Of a stretch of DNA of 64,000 nucleotides, positions 36,601-47,032 are shown piece by piece. The notes below the pieces were generated by a model, which saw only the letters and a list, made by a program, of their open reading frames with translations, was not told the DNA's origin and searched no databases. Numbering within the stretch: position 1 is the first letter of the stretch; each line of letters opens with the position of its first letter. The stretch covers positions 4,650,001 through 4,714,000 of the forward strand of contig CP053153.1 in assembly GCA_014607495.2 (NCBI GenBank), in the 5' to 3' direction. This DNA is from Carposina sasakii. Taxonomy: Eukaryota > Arthropoda > Insecta > Lepidoptera > Carposinidae. The translations under genes were made by a program, and so were the position numbers.

Positions 36601-39600
36601 ACCTCATTATTACCAGCCGGTATTTCCTGAGAGTTGGCTTCTAGAAGTTCGTGTAGATCTGACTTTCTGTATTCACTCAAGGCACCTCGATACTTATGGT
36701 ATAGCTTGTTCTGCTTCTCTCGGAGTTTTTCCAGATCTTTTTCCTTCTTAACTTCCACGGCATCTCTTGGTTCTTCTTTCAACTTCTTTATTGGGACATC
36801 TTCTCTTTTTAAAGATCTAAAATAGTATCATTTAGTAACAGGGAGACAGTAGACAAGGTTGCAAGGTTTAAATGAATGTCAAGCCGTGGCTACTTAACGA
36901 TAAGAAAATTTAAGAGCTAAAACGCACTTATACAAAAAATATAAGGTAAGTATACAAATTCTTACGGTATCTCCTTATTGACCATCTTCTTGTCGTCCTT
37001 GCTAAGGTTGTTGAACCCGGGCAGGTCCTCCCCTCCCGCCAAGTAAAGCAAGGCCCCGCGCGCCTCAGCGAAACATTTCAGATGATGCCATAGAGGCTGG
37101 CCGCCGTACTTCATACCCACTTCTGTGTCATACACCGTTTTACGAACCCTTATTTCACCCTATAAACGAGAATATAGCATGTCAGTCATGTGATGATGCT
37201 GGACTTCAAAAGAATACATCAGTTGCACCATCATCCGTGCATGTCGAATAAGGGGCGTTTTCCCAAACGTTGACCTAGCAACTTGCCACTGATCTGACCC
37301 CGCTATGCTAACTAAACGTGTCTGCAAGATCTCCTTAATGATCCTCCAGTTCTGACTACATAATGTATAGGTAAGTAGCTACGTGTATACGTACTTGTAC
37401 ATGTCAATAAGACAATTTATTTATAATAGCCTTTAATCAGAAACATATTAAAATTATGTATTGTTTTTTCTTCTTTTAATTTCTTAAACTACAGTAACTG
37501 CTTCTGTGTGCCTTTGGGCAAAGGCCTCCCCCATCCTTTTCCATTCGTCTCTATTGTTCACTAGTCTGGTCCATGTTTTGGTCTTTCCCGCCATCTCTTC
37601 TATTTCATCGGCCCACCTTTTATGTTGCCTACCTCTATTTCTTTTATGGCCTCTAGGATGCCATAATGTAACAATTTTGCTCCATTTATCTACTCCCCTT
37701 ATAGTATGTCCTGCCCACTTCCATTTTAGTTGTTTTGTTTTGTATTAACATCAGCTATCCCTGTTTTGTCTCTTAAGTTCTTATTACTTATTTTGTCGAT
37801 TCTTCTTTTCTGTATGATACTTCTTTCCATGGCTCTCTGGGTTATACTCAATCTTTTACACTATGCTTTGGTGAGCGCCCATGTTTGGCAGCCATACGTA
37901 AAGATTGGTAGAATGCATGTGTTAAAGAGTTTTCTCTAGATATGCATGCCTGTTTGGCTATTTTTCATAACTTCCCTTAGGGACCAATATCTCTTCCATG
38001 CATATCCAATTCTCCTGTCTATTTTCTTTGTTGTTGAGTCATGATTGGATATTAATTGACCTAAGTATATATATTCGGATACATAGTCAATGGTGTTGTC
38101 ATCTACTTCTATCACTTTGGATTCCATACTATTGGTCATGGCTTTTGTTTTCTGGAGGTTCATTAAGAGCCCTACCTCTTTACTAGCTGTATTCAGTTCT
38201 ACTAGCATTTGTTAATAAGACAATAACTCTAATTAAAAAATAATACATTGTATTGTATGAGGACATCATCATCATCGATAACAGATTATAATACTCATGA
38301 TAAAATAGCTTCTTGCAGCATTTTATTTATGTATATAAATATGGATATAACAAAATTAAATTAAATTTTGGCATACTTAATTTTATTCATTTCAAAAATC
38401 ATCTTAGATTATGTAATTACATATTACACTATCTATAATCGAGGAAACTTAAAAGATATGGTCATATCGGAATATCGTATTCTTGTACTGACTTACATTT
38501 GTGTCAACAAAAAAATGTTATAAAGCGAGACATTAATGCTACCTCATTTTGAACAACTTACAAATAAACCCACAAATCTCATTTTTTATGTCTAGACTTT
38601 TTATATTTATATTATGAAACTAGTGGACGACCGCGAATCCGTCCGCGTGGACTACCGAAAAAACAAAATGTCGAAATTATCCGGGATAAAAAGTAGCCTA
38701 TATACATATATGTTAAGTGGGACCTGTCACAATATATTCCTGAACACTGCATCGAAATCGATTCAGTCGTTTCTGATATTAGTGTGCAGAAACGCACAGA
38801 CAAACCGATAAACAGACAAAAATTCCAAAAATCATTCTTTTGGGTACTATTGCAGTGATAAAGGTCTCCTATAATATTTTTTCTTATATATCTTCCATGT
38901 ACAGACAGCGATCCGTTACATTTTTATTATAATGAATAGATAGATAGATGCCAAATCTTTGGCAATGTGAGTTTGCAAAGAGAACATTTTGCGCCGACCC
39001 AATATATAACGGAATAAGGGCAGGAAGATGATGATTATGACATGTTGATCAGAAAGGTATGCTGTATTTCATGTCATGGAAATGTTTCTCTGGCTGAATT
39101 ATGGAGACGGTGGTGAAGTCAGATTGTAGCTCGGTGAAGTCGCCATGTAGATAGGTGAAGTCGGACTGTAATTCGGTGAAGCCGGCCTGTAGCTCGGTGA
39201 AGTCGGGCTGTAGCTCGGTGAAGTCGGACTGTAGCTCGGTGAAGTCGCCATGTAGATAGGTGAAGTCGGACTGTAATTCGGTGAAGCCGGCCTGTAGCTC
39301 GGTGAAGTCGGGCTATAGCTCGGTGAAGTCGGGCTGTAGCTCGGTGAAGTCGGACTGTAGTTCGGTGAAGTTGTAACATATTTTGGGGAAGCTGGCCTCT
39401 GGGCCGGTGAAGTCGGTACAGGTAACGCCGGCATGGAAGGAACATGACTTGCATTGACTATCCGCGGAGAAAAATCAATGGTTATTTCATTTCCTAAGTT
39501 CCGTTTGGCATTCACCACCATATGCCGCATTTTCTGCATCAAATCCAGGGCAGTTAGTACTGGCAACTTCCTCAGTTGTAGTGTCATTGAGCGCCCAAAA

Positions 39601-42600
39601 TATTCAAACTTGTCGCGAATTTTCTTCTTCTTGCATGCTGATGAAATATTAACACCCTCCCGTTCTTTTCTACATTTGCTGCTAGATCCGTTTGCCTTTA
39701 ATTGGGGTACATCCTAAAAAAAGATAACAGTTTAATGGTACAAAGGTATAAAGGCACAGTAGCATGCATGTGTAAAATTAAAGCTTAAAGGTCACAGCAC
39801 AACTAGCAACTCGCTGCTAAGTAAAATTGGTGGCGTATCGTTTTCCTTTATGACGGCGATGGTTCACAGCCATTCGCCATTGATATTGATGCCGAGTCCT
39901 TTCCATTCGAGAAGCTTAAAGGCGTCTTCCACTGCATTGGTGAAGATCTTCGGAGAAATAATATCTCCTTATCTCACTCCCCTCTGCAATGAAATCGGCT
40001 CAGTGCTCCGCTCCTGTACTCGTACCGACATGGTGGCGTTGCTGTATAAACACTTCAGCACTTCGATATATCGCTGGTCAATATGGCACCGCTGGAGACT
40101 GCAGCACTGCCCTTGTCCCGATCGAATCAAATGCCTTCTCATAGTCCACGAACGCTAGGCATAGTGGCCGATTATACTCTTCCGTTTTTTGTATAATCTG
40201 CCGTAGCGTGTGGATATGGTCTATGGTACTAAACCCTTTTCGGAAACCGGCTTGTTCGGGAGGCTGGAAGTCATCAAACCTACCAAAGCAAGACGATTCG
40301 TGATTACCCTTGAAAACAAATTGTAGACATGGATCAGAAGCGAGATGGGTCTATAGTTCTTCAGCAAGGCTTTATCGCCTTTTTTAAAGAACAGCACCAC
40401 CACACTTCTGCTCCATGCTTCCGGTGTTACGCCTTAGTAGTATAGTAGAGCTTTGAAAACTAGGCAACTGATCCATTACACTTTGACAGCAGTAGATACA
40501 ATCATCATACCTAAAGAAAGCTAGCATTGTAACAAAAACACAAACTTACCATGCTATTTTTTTTCCGTTTTGTCACTGTGTAGATATTTAAGAAATAAAC
40601 ACATCAGCAAGAACTGTTCTTTTTCATTGTTAATAGAAAAATGGACACAACTTATTAATTAGACACAACTTACAAATAACTTACACTCATTACTTATTTA
40701 CTTAACTAAATACTTATTTAATTAATTAATTACTTAATTACCTAACTACTTATACTAACTATTATCTGCCAACTCAAGATCAACTACATTGTTACAACAA
40801 TATTACAATGGCAATTAATAAGATACCCTTAAAATGAACATTTGGTAGACACACCAATTTTACTGATGATTGACATAAATTGTAATGTGCAATATCTATA
40901 TAGGTACATACAAGTATAATAAAAATGTAACGGATTGCTGTCTGTACATGGAAGATATATAAGAAAAAATATAATAGGAGACCTTTATCAACGCAATAGT
41001 ATTCAAATTCAAATAAAATCCAACGCAATACGCGACCCCGTTATGCGCGGTTTCACTATAAAATTTTAAAATAAAATGCTTCGCCAAAATAATGATTTTT
41101 GGATTTTTTGTCTGTTTGTCTGCAGTTTTCAGGAATATATTGTGACAGATCCCACTTAACATATAGGCTACTTTTTAATTTCGGGAAATGTTTTTATCCC
41201 GGATAATTTCGACATTTTATTTTTTCTGTAGTCCACGCGGACGGAGTCGCGGGCGTCCGCTAGTAAAGAATAAAAGATAATTCTAACATAAAAACCATAA
41301 TAGAACTAAGTTTCCAAAGCTAAGGTGTACGAAAATCCACAAAAGGTTGAATTATTTCTTGAATTGCATTATGTATGACAAATAAAAAGCAAATCTTATA
41401 ATAGATAGATATAACCAGAAGTATGAAGATTTGTTCAAAAAAGATAAGCTATCATATTTATGACTAAAACAGTAATTATAAGCAATGTTTACCTTGCATA
41501 TCTTAATATCACAATGTTTACATGTAGCCCTGCTGGTTGCAGAATACTCTATACCAAAGTCCCTTACAGTGTCTAAGTTGGCATCAGGTGCAGCACGTTT
41601 TTTGCCTTTTCCCTTACCCTTCTTTTCAACAGGCATCACAATACCAGTTGAGCTTTCTGAAACATGAATAGGGAATATGCACATATTTTTATTAATGATT
41701 TTAAATGATTATTTTCATTATAACAAACATGTAAAAAATATGGGCACCATAAATACAATATTTTGTATAAATTTAATTGTTTTAAGATAGTGGGCAAAAA
41801 ACAGGTTTTTAAACAACTGCCATTTAGGCGTGCTTTTCGTGATGTCAAAGTCTGTACAGTCAAACACCGTGATCTAACATCCATCAAGTAAGTAAAGCTG
41901 GCTACTCACGATCCAATATCACATTCAACCTGTCGTCATCGAGCAGTGGGCTAGGTAGAAAAAAAAGTTGATTGGAGATTGAAGCACCCGGGAATTGGGG
42001 CGGTTTTATTCTGTTTACTCATTTTATCAATACACACATTTGTTTTGAAAAACTTTTCTAAAAAGGATACACAGAAAATGGTCACAACACATTGTTAACA
42101 TGCGACCCACGTGTGTAACTGTGTGTAACGCGGTGTGTTAACAGTGTGTCTTTTGCTTGACCCTTACTGGCACAGGCTATACATTTATTAGTTTGACCGA
42201 TTTGACAAGAGAAAGATTAAAATGTTCAAACATTGTTTGATAGACACAGACTTTGATGTCACATTTCTTTCATGATTATTTCAACCAATTTATGCACTTT
42301 TCAATAATAATTTTCTTATATAAAAACGCAATTAAATAAAAAAATATTAATATGTACTTAAATCTCAATGAATAGAGATTACATATCAAAATAATTACCG
42401 TTATTTGAATCACATGCATATTCCCTATTGTATAATATATTTTTTTTATTGAAGGATTCATTGTGTTAAAAAAAATTATACTTCAAATAAACCCAATATC
42501 TATATTGATAAAGAAAATAAGAAAGGGCACTGACTTTACTGACTAATTATTATGTTGTTCTTATGTGTGTCTAATTTTTTTCTTGAAGATCAATAAATTA

Positions 42601-43742
42601 TTTATAAAATATATTTATTCAACCCTCTTGTCTTATTATAAAGCCCACTCATGCAATGAAGTGTAAGCCCATAATAAATAAAGAATTACCTATTCTTTCC
42701 TTAATTCTCTTCTGGTCATTACTTTTCAACTTATTGTAATTGGCAATATCTAAGACTGACACTGGTCTTTGCCTTTTAAAGAAGCATTCTTCATGATGCC
42801 AATTGGGTTGTTTTCCATCAAAGAATGCTGACTGCAAAGAAAAATAATGCAGCTAGCTAATATGTACATAAGCAGACTTAAAGATTTTGAAAGTTGGGTA
42901 TCACAATAGAAATGCCCATACAGTTCAATATTTTTAGTTCAAATTAAAACAAACAGCTCACTAAAAAGCAATGTAGTTTATATGTTACATCATTTGTATG
43001 CCTTATTTTTAAACTCTAGCTAGATATTGTTATAGGTTTTGTTGTAATCTATAAGTTAACTCCACTTTTTTTTTTCGGCTGTATTTTCAGATTAGTGTGG
43101 AATGTCAATCTTTGTAGAAGACATCATCTTTTATTCTTGATTTATTTTACAAAAGTATATTTGAGATCCTCATAATGACTAAGACTTTTTTGCAAGAACA
43201 AACAAACAAATAAAATTGTGTGTGTCTTGTAAGTTTGGCCAGACAATCTTGTTCCAATGACTAAATAATAATATTTTTATATAAATCTTCTGTTTGTGTG
43301 TTTGTAATTGAACTCCTTCTAAACGGCTGGACCAAATTTGATGATTTTTTTCTGTGTGTTCAAGTGGGTTCGAGAATGGTTCATTTCGGTTAATGAATTC
43401 ACAATTCAGTCAACTAAAACAAGTTTTTCTGCAGTCAACGCGGATAGAGTCGTGGGCGTCCACTAGTAGCTTAATAAGGAAATTAACTTTAAAAATTTGC
43501 ATTAACAGTAAAATTTGACTTTTTTGTTATAGACATTGATACCGGCGGCGGCACCTGTCCATTAGTCAGAAAATGATCACAATAATTTACAATATACATG
43601 TAAGTATAAATATAGAAAGGAAAATACATACCTGCACCATCACAGCAATGCGTAAGTCCCCTTGATCAATTTTAGTTTTGCAAGCTTTACACCCAGCTCT
43701 TCCAGATTTAGCATATTCAGCTTGATAGGGTAATTCAGACAT
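24657..43742 (-). CDS. Parp1: Poly(ADP-ribose) polymerase 1
   Basis: Twenty coding exons (minus): 43742-43632, 42831-42690, 41656-41493, 37159-36966, 36816-36603, 36107-36002, 35708-35525, 33093-32877, 32435-32331, 32189-32081, 30602-30440, 29866-29710, 29516-29349, 29127-28991, 28515-28379, 27907-27747, 26990-26870, 26405-26246, 25309-25133, 24726-24657. They total 998 aa, close to human and fly PARP1. Zinc finger 1 uses C18, C21, H50, C53; finger 2 C130, C133, H165, C168; a [10 protein letters not shown] basic stretch lies at 96-105; finger 3 uses C292, C295, C309, C319. A BRCT domain (about 383-460), a WGR domain (YWLFRAWGR, 571-579), the helical regulatory domain (about 622-755) and the ART domain follow. 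The H-Y-E triad is H850, Y884 and E976, all present. The nuclear enzyme binds DNA breaks and builds poly(ADP-ribose) from NAD+. The tiny last exon encodes [19 protein letters not shown]. Exon 18 is followed by a duplicated donor array. Confidence 0.96.
24780..24915 (+). mobile_element. Helitron-like fragment
   Basis: Contains the family core AACGGCTGGACCGATTTCGA, AGTTTTCAGGAATATATTG and a GTCCCACTTAA block. The 3' CTAGT end is missing. Confidence 0.5.
24963..25065 (-). mobile_element. RTE-type LINE 3' fragment in the last PARP1 intron
   Basis: Begins with TAGACGTAGGCCTCCCCCAG and continues through CACGCTGGGCAGGCGGGTT. It matches the fragment at 26455-26575. Confidence 0.6.
25801..26328 (-). 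repeat. 88-bp tandem array of a PARP1 exon 3' end plus splice donor (6 copies)
   Basis: The motif CACATGTCGCC recurs at 25803, 25891, 25979, 26067, 26155 and 26243, exactly 88 bp apart. On the minus strand each unit holds the last about 68 bp of exon 18 (coding for [19 protein letters not shown]), the donor AT|GTGAGT and about 20 bp of intron (GTGCATTATACTACTAC). The genuine exon is the copy nearest 26405; the other five lie downstream in the intron. Copies are nearly identical (one G/T change near 25945), so the expansion is young or homogenised. 88 is not a multiple of three. Confidence 0.95.
26455..26580 (-). mobile_element. RTE-type LINE 3' fragment
   Basis: Contains CCACTGCTGGACGTAGGCC, then CTGCCCAAAATCACGCTGGG. 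It lies in PARP1 intron 17. Confidence 0.6.
27365..27475 (-). mobile_element. RTE-type LINE 3' fragment
   Basis: Contains CAGTCCACTGCTGGACGTAG and GCCATCCGGTCACTAGTAGC. It lies in PARP1 intron 16. Confidence 0.6.
27985..28110 (-). mobile_element. Helitron-like fragment
   Basis: Reverse orientation of the family: ATGTCGAAATTATCTGGGAT, then ATATATTCCCGAAAACTGCA and AGCCGTTTCTGAGATTAGCG. Both ends are missing. Confidence 0.5.
30780..31757. mobile_element. hAT-type non-autonomous element in PARP1 intron 10
   Basis: The ends CAGTGCCGGTTTTAAC and TAACGCCGCTACTG are inverted, followed inwards by CCAGCGCCCTGG on both sides. The 8-bp flanks GGTATATC (30772-30779 and 31758-31765) are exact. The 978-bp interior has no intact transposase. 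Confidence 0.85.
32647..32835. mobile_element. 189-bp palindromic element
   Basis: The outer arms are perfect over 31 bp (CCCCCTGATTACGTAAAAGC onwards on the left, its complement on the right). The inner arms GATAATTTGAGAGTATGTG and CACACTCTCAATTATC flank a GC-rich loop. The element ends about 40 bp from the donor of PARP1 exon 8. Confidence 0.85.
33613..33930 (+). pseudogene. hAT transposase C-terminal remnant
   Basis: A 105-aa open frame inside the hAT element contains [20 protein letters not shown], then [20 protein letters not shown] and [11 protein letters not shown]. This resembles the C-terminal part of hAT transposases of the GTF2IRD2/ZBED-like type. The catalytic N-terminal and middle parts are missing, so it cannot be functional. 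Confidence 0.6.
34071..34439 (+). mobile_element. TA-flanked mariner-type element (copy B)
   Basis: CAGGGTGTTTTTTTGTGGCC to AAAAATCACCCTG, flanked by TA. Inserted into the hAT element at 33483-34633. Confidence 0.75.
34639..35039 (+). mobile_element. Related TA-flanked element with CAGGGTGTAAAAAGAC end (copy F)
   Basis: CAGGGTGTAAAAAGACAAC on the left and GTTGTCTTTTTACACCCAG on the right, with TA flanks. The inside keeps GAAACCAGTGGTTTCC-like sequence of the mariner-type family, so it is a diverged relative. Its left TIR is the target into which the hAT element inserted. Confidence 0.7.
35052..35423 (+). mobile_element. TA-flanked mariner-type element (copy C)
   Basis: CAGGGTGTTTTTTTGTGGCC to AAAAATCATCCTG, TA on both sides. 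It ends about 100 bp before PARP1 exon 7. Confidence 0.75.
36206..36355. mobile_element. Short inverted-repeat element in PARP1 intron 5
   Basis: GTCCGCGCGGTCTAAGCTCA and, at the right end, TGAGCTTAGGCCGCGTAGAC form about 22-bp imperfect inverted ends of a 150-bp MITE-like element. No clear duplication was seen. Confidence 0.6.
36465..36592 (-). mobile_element. LINE 3' fragment
   Basis: The minus-strand frame reads [20 protein letters not shown], the same family end as 15820-16170. It runs on from PARP1 exon 5 readthrough and is intronic. Confidence 0.5.
37500..38215 (-). mobile_element. RTE-type LINE, C-terminal reverse transcriptase, decayed
   Basis: The minus-strand open frame 37936-38208 contains [40 protein letters not shown] and [15 protein letters not shown], the thumb/end region of a non-LTR reverse transcriptase. 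Downstream frames continue with GCQTWALTK and [11 protein letters not shown]. Several frameshifts are present. It lies in PARP1 intron 3. Confidence 0.75.
38621..38930 (-). mobile_element. Helitron-like element
   Basis: Starts with ACTAGTGGACGACCGCG (complement of a CTAGT 3' end preceded by a GC hairpin) and runs through the family core to AACGGAT-type sequence. Other ends: 41268, 43469, 55029, 56062 and 61811. Confidence 0.6.
39099..39713 (-). CDS. Candidate BESS-like protein with RNA polymerase II CTD-like heptad repeats
   Basis: A 204-codon frame on the minus strand, preceded by a good acceptor (TTTTTTTAG|GATGTACC at 39714). A donor ATG|GTAAGT at 40550 joins in frame, so ATG (40552-40550) or a 26-nt exon 40575-40550 may be upstream. 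After a basic Ser/Lys-rich start, residues about 33-66 ([18 protein letters not shown], then [14 protein letters not shown]) resemble a BESS motif, usually the C-terminal dimerisation module of MADF-BESS proteins; no MADF domain was found. The C-terminus is 13 consecutive heptads, five exactly YSPTSPS, others [14 protein letters not shown] and YMATSPS. It lies wholly within PARP1 intron 3, same strand; the acceptor is also phase-compatible with PARP1 exon 3, so an alternative PARP1 terminal exon is possible. It may be a gene fragment. Confidence 0.5.
   Translation of the reverse strand, partial: DVPQLKANGSSSKCRKEREGVNISSACKKKKIRDKFEYFGRSMTLQLRKLPVLTALDLMQKMRHMVVNAKRNLGNEITIDFSPRIVNASHVPSMPALPVPTSPAQRPASPKYVTTSPNYSPTSPSYSPTSPSYSPTSPSYRPASPNYSPTSPIYMATSPSYSPTSPSYSPTSPSYRPASPNYSPTSPIYMATSPSYNLTSPPSP
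39105..39390 (-). repeat. 21-bp tandem repeat encoding YSPTSPS-type heptads
   Basis: Thirteen 21-bp units (plus strand CTGTAGCTCGGTGAAGTCGG type). A 105-bp block of five heptads ([35 protein letters not shown]) occurs twice in a row, so the array grew by segmental duplication as well as by single units. Confidence 0.9.
39850..40440 (-). mobile_element. LINE fragment, reverse transcriptase palm region
   Basis: Minus-strand translation gives [19 protein letters not shown], then SRVITNRL, and after frameshifts [15 protein letters not shown], the classic first reverse-transcriptase blocks. It lies in the intron of the CTD-like candidate gene. Confidence 0.75.
40910..41268 (+). mobile_element. 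Helitron-like element ending CTAGT
   Basis: Runs from the AAAAATGTAACGGAT region to TCGCGGGCGTCCGCTAGT. The 3' end has a GC-rich hairpin (CCACGCGGAC...GCGTCCGC) next to CTAGT, as in Helitron termini. No helicase is present. Confidence 0.6.
43290..43469 (+). mobile_element. Helitron-like element ending CTAGT
   Basis: AACGGCTGGACCAAATTTGA in the core and TCGTGGGCGTCCACTAGT at the end. It lies in PARP1 intron 1. Confidence 0.55.
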
Positions 43743-43770
43743 TTTGTAGGAAACAATCTGTAAAAGGTTT
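43743..43770 (-). promoter_or_regulatory. Probable 3' splice site in the PARP1 5' UTR
   Basis: Just upstream of the PARP1 ATG the minus strand reads AAACCTTTTACAG|ATTGTTTCC, a good acceptor with the cut after 43758. If used, the first PARP1 exon is non-coding and lies further upstream. Confidence 0.5.
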
Positions 43771-43854
43771 ATGTATATACATACGGTTTACAATTCAATT
43801 TTCATGCTATGTACGTACATAACGCATTAATTTTATTTTTCACCGGTCAACCTC

Positions 43855-44400
43855 AATTGTTTGTTTGTTTAGTTTATCCCGAAGGAAAGGCAAGGGGAAC
43901 TAAGCCCATACAGCCATTGTCTTTAGTAAAATTTCGGTCAACCTCAAAGCAACAAATGTTTGTTTAGTTTATCCCGAAGAAAAGGTAAGGGGAACTAAGC
44001 CCATACAGCCCATTGTCTTTAGTAAATGTATTTATGATGGATGATGAATGGAAACGTCGAGAAAATCCTCAAGAACAAGTGTAAAGTTAGTCAAAATGAA
44101 AAATTATTGCAGAAATAACTTACATGCGTCCATGAAGAGATCGTAATCCGGCTAAAGTTTTACTCGGCTTACCTGCGTATAAAACCATCTAGATTCACAT
44201 CACAAGTAATCAAAATATAACTTATCTACCAGAAAACATCACTTTACGGACACATGCAAGCCATTTACAAATAATTTTTTATTTTCACAAGAAAATTATA
44301 CCTGCACCCTTCCAGCTTTTCCCGCCGAATCTCAAAGCAACAAAGATGCCGGAAGAAATCTTTTTTTTTTATTCCGAGGGAAAGGCAAGGGGAACTATTC
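43855..44400 (-). mobile_element. Interspersed repeat, inverted copy upstream of PARP1
   Basis: Reading right to left it runs from GATTCGGCGGGAAAAGCTGG (near 44330) to the AAACTAAACAAA end near 43860, with a rearranged extra piece (CCGAAGGAAAGGCAAGGGGA occurs near 43880, with variants near 43977 and 44375). It is the inverse of the three copies at 45866-47030. Confidence 0.75.
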
Positions 44401-45065
44401 CCATACAGCCATTGATAAATGGAAACTTACACTCACAATTTTCACCGTCGTTGCTCGCATTCACAAACTTGTATACAATAACAGACTGAATACAATTTTT
44501 GACAACAGTGCAACCTCGATTTAACAAATCTGAAGGGAGCAAGTAAATATTCGTTATATCAAGTAGGTAATTCGTCGAACTGAGGTTGGTTATATTGAGG
44601 TTAGGTGGGCTAAAATTCGTTATAAAGAGGTAAAAGCGTGTCGAAACATTAATCAGATTCATGGGCGTAGGGGTAGCTGCCCCCCTGGAAATCCCGCAGA
44701 ACATGTATGAACTCGCCTAATTACTGATCAAAGTGTAAATGGGGCCCTATGCTCAACTTTTAAATAAACCGCGCAGTAAACACTGGCAAAATGCATTCGG
44801 TACACTCAGCCGTGTGAAAACGTGGCTGAGATCAACAATGATTCAATTTCAAATGATTGAAGACAGCTTAAATGGACTTTGTTTACTAAGTGTGCCTACA
44901 TAAAAAACTTGTAAACAGTATGGGCGATTCATTCACGAAAGATACTCTAGAAAATTACTTTAAAGTAGAAGCGATTTAAATAAAATAAAAATGCATGCTT
45001 AGTCAAATTTACTTTTATTTATTTAACTATGTACCTATAAAGCAAGATAATTTGCGGCTGTTTGC

Positions 45066-45658
45066 TACTGGCGTAGCTACCTAGAGTCTAGGCGGGGCAG
45101 TGCACCGGGGCCCTCGAGCTCAGGGGCCCTCGAATTCTAACCGTGAAATTCTCGGGTAGAACATGAATTTTCAAATATTAATATTTGTGAGTTATGTGGT
45201 AAATACAAGAAAAAATTTCGCGCTCGCTCCGCTCGCGCATCTATTATGCGTCTAAGCAGTCCTTCAATTTTTAATAATTATGTGGCTCGTATACTCCAAA
45301 AATTATTAGTAATGTCTACCCGATTGTAACCTATCTCATGTTTTATACAGAAATTCTCGGTAAAGCTTGAATTTCCAAGAAGGTAATAGACGCGTTACGT
45401 GGTAAATACGAGAAAAAATTTCACGCGCGCTACGCTCGCACATCTATTATATATCTAAGCAATCTTTCAATTATGGTGCTCGTAAACTTAAAAATTTCTT
45501 GGAAATGTCTAGTCACGTGCAATAAAGAGAAGATACCTAGTCAACAAAAATTCCTCAAAATCGAATTAGTTAAGATAGCAGTGGGCCCCCGTTTTTTTAT
45601 TTAACCCAGGGGGCCCTGGTTACCTACCCATACCCATAGTTACCTAGCTACGCCACTG
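45066..45658. mobile_element. hAT-type non-autonomous element
   Basis: TACTGGCGTAGCTACCTAG and CTAGCTACGCCACTG are inverted ends. The exact 8-bp flanks CTGTTTGC lie at 45058-45065 and 45659-45666. Inner GGGGCCCTCGAG and GGGGGCCCTGG blocks follow. No transposase is visible. Confidence 0.85.
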
Positions 45659-45865
45659 CTGTTTGCCCTACACACCATACTACTATACCTACCTAATGTT
45701 TCATGTAGGTGTGTTTGCGTAGTGTGTATGACAAAACAGCCGCGGACGATCCGACCTAAAAATTGCTTCTTTGAATGAAACTCAAACATAAGCAGTAAGC
45801 CATAGATTACTATCTATATCTATATATCTATACTATCTATGCAGTAAGCACATCTATCTATGGCA

Positions 45866-47030
45866 GGATTCGGCGGGAAAAGCTGGAAGGGAGCGGGTGT
45901 AATTTTCTTGTGAAAATCAAAATTTATTTGTAAATGGCTTGCATGTGTCCGTAAAGTGATGTTTTCTGGTAGATAAGTTATATTTTGTTTACTTGTGATG
46001 TGAATCTAGTGCGTGTGCATGGTTTTATACGCAGGTAAGCTGAGTAAAACTTTAGCCGGAACATGATCTCTTCATGGGCCCATGTAAGTTGTTTCTGCAA
46101 TTATTTTTGATTTTGACTTACTTTACACTTGTTCTTGAGGATTTTCCCGACGTTTCCATTCATCATCATCATTATCATCCATCATAAATTCAGAAATCAT
46201 TTACTAAAGACAATGGCTGTATGGGCTTAGTTCCCCTTGCCTTTCCTTCGGGATAAACTAAACAAAAAGCATACTAAAATACTAAATAAATAGCGGATAG
46301 GGATTCGGCGGGAAAAGCTGGAAGGGTGCAGATGTAATTTTCTTGTGAAAATCAAAAATTATTTGTAAATGGCTTGCATGTGTCCGTAGAGTGATGTTTT
46401 CTGGTAGATAAGTTATATTTTGATTACTTGTGATGTGAATCTAGTGCGTGTGCATGGTTTTATACGCAGGTAAGCTGAGTAAAACTTTAGCCGGAATACG
46501 ATCTCTTCATGGGCGCATGTAAGTTGTTTCTGCAATAATTTTTCATTTTGACTAACTTTACACTTGTTCTTGAGGATTTTCCCGACGTTTCCATTCCTCA
46601 TCATCATTATCATCCATCATATGGCTGTATGGGCTTAGTTCCCCTTGCCTTTCCTTCGGGATAAACTAAACAAAAAAAAAAAAAATTTTATATTTAAAGA
46701 ATAAAAGATTCGGCGGGAAAAGCTGGAAGGGAGCGGGTGTAATTTTCTTGTGATAATCAAAATTTATTTGTAAATGGCTTGCTTGTGTCCATAAAGTGAT
46801 GTTTTCTGGTAGATAAGTTATATTTTGTTTACTTGTGATGTGAATCTAGTGCGTGTGCATGGTTTTATACGCAGGTAAGCGAGTAAAACTTTAGCCGGAA
46901 TACGATCTCTTCATGGGCCCATGTAAGCAATTATTTTTAATTTTGTTTCTGCAATTATTTTTCATTTTGACTAACTTTACACTTGTTCTTGAGGATTTTC
47001 CCGATGTCATCATCATTATCATCCATTGGG
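45866..47030 (+). mobile_element. Three direct copies of the GATTCGGCGGGAAAAGCTGG repeat
   Basis: Copies start at about 45866, 46302 and 46708, each about 370-400 bp, and run to TTCCCCTTGCCTTTCCTTCG. The third is broken by the GC-rich element at 47033-47587 and resumes at 47588. They may be fragments of a longer family; no ORF. Confidence 0.75.
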
Positions 47031-47032
47031 CG

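Noticed and set aside
39119..39454. 111-codon minus-strand frame in another phase ([11 protein letters not shown] repeats)
   Set aside because: Shadow of the CTD-like heptad frame; no upstream splice support.
39099..39587. Piece of the RNA polymerase II large subunit gene
   Set aside because: The sequence before the heptads is BESS-like, not RPB1, and no RPB1 catalytic sequence is present.
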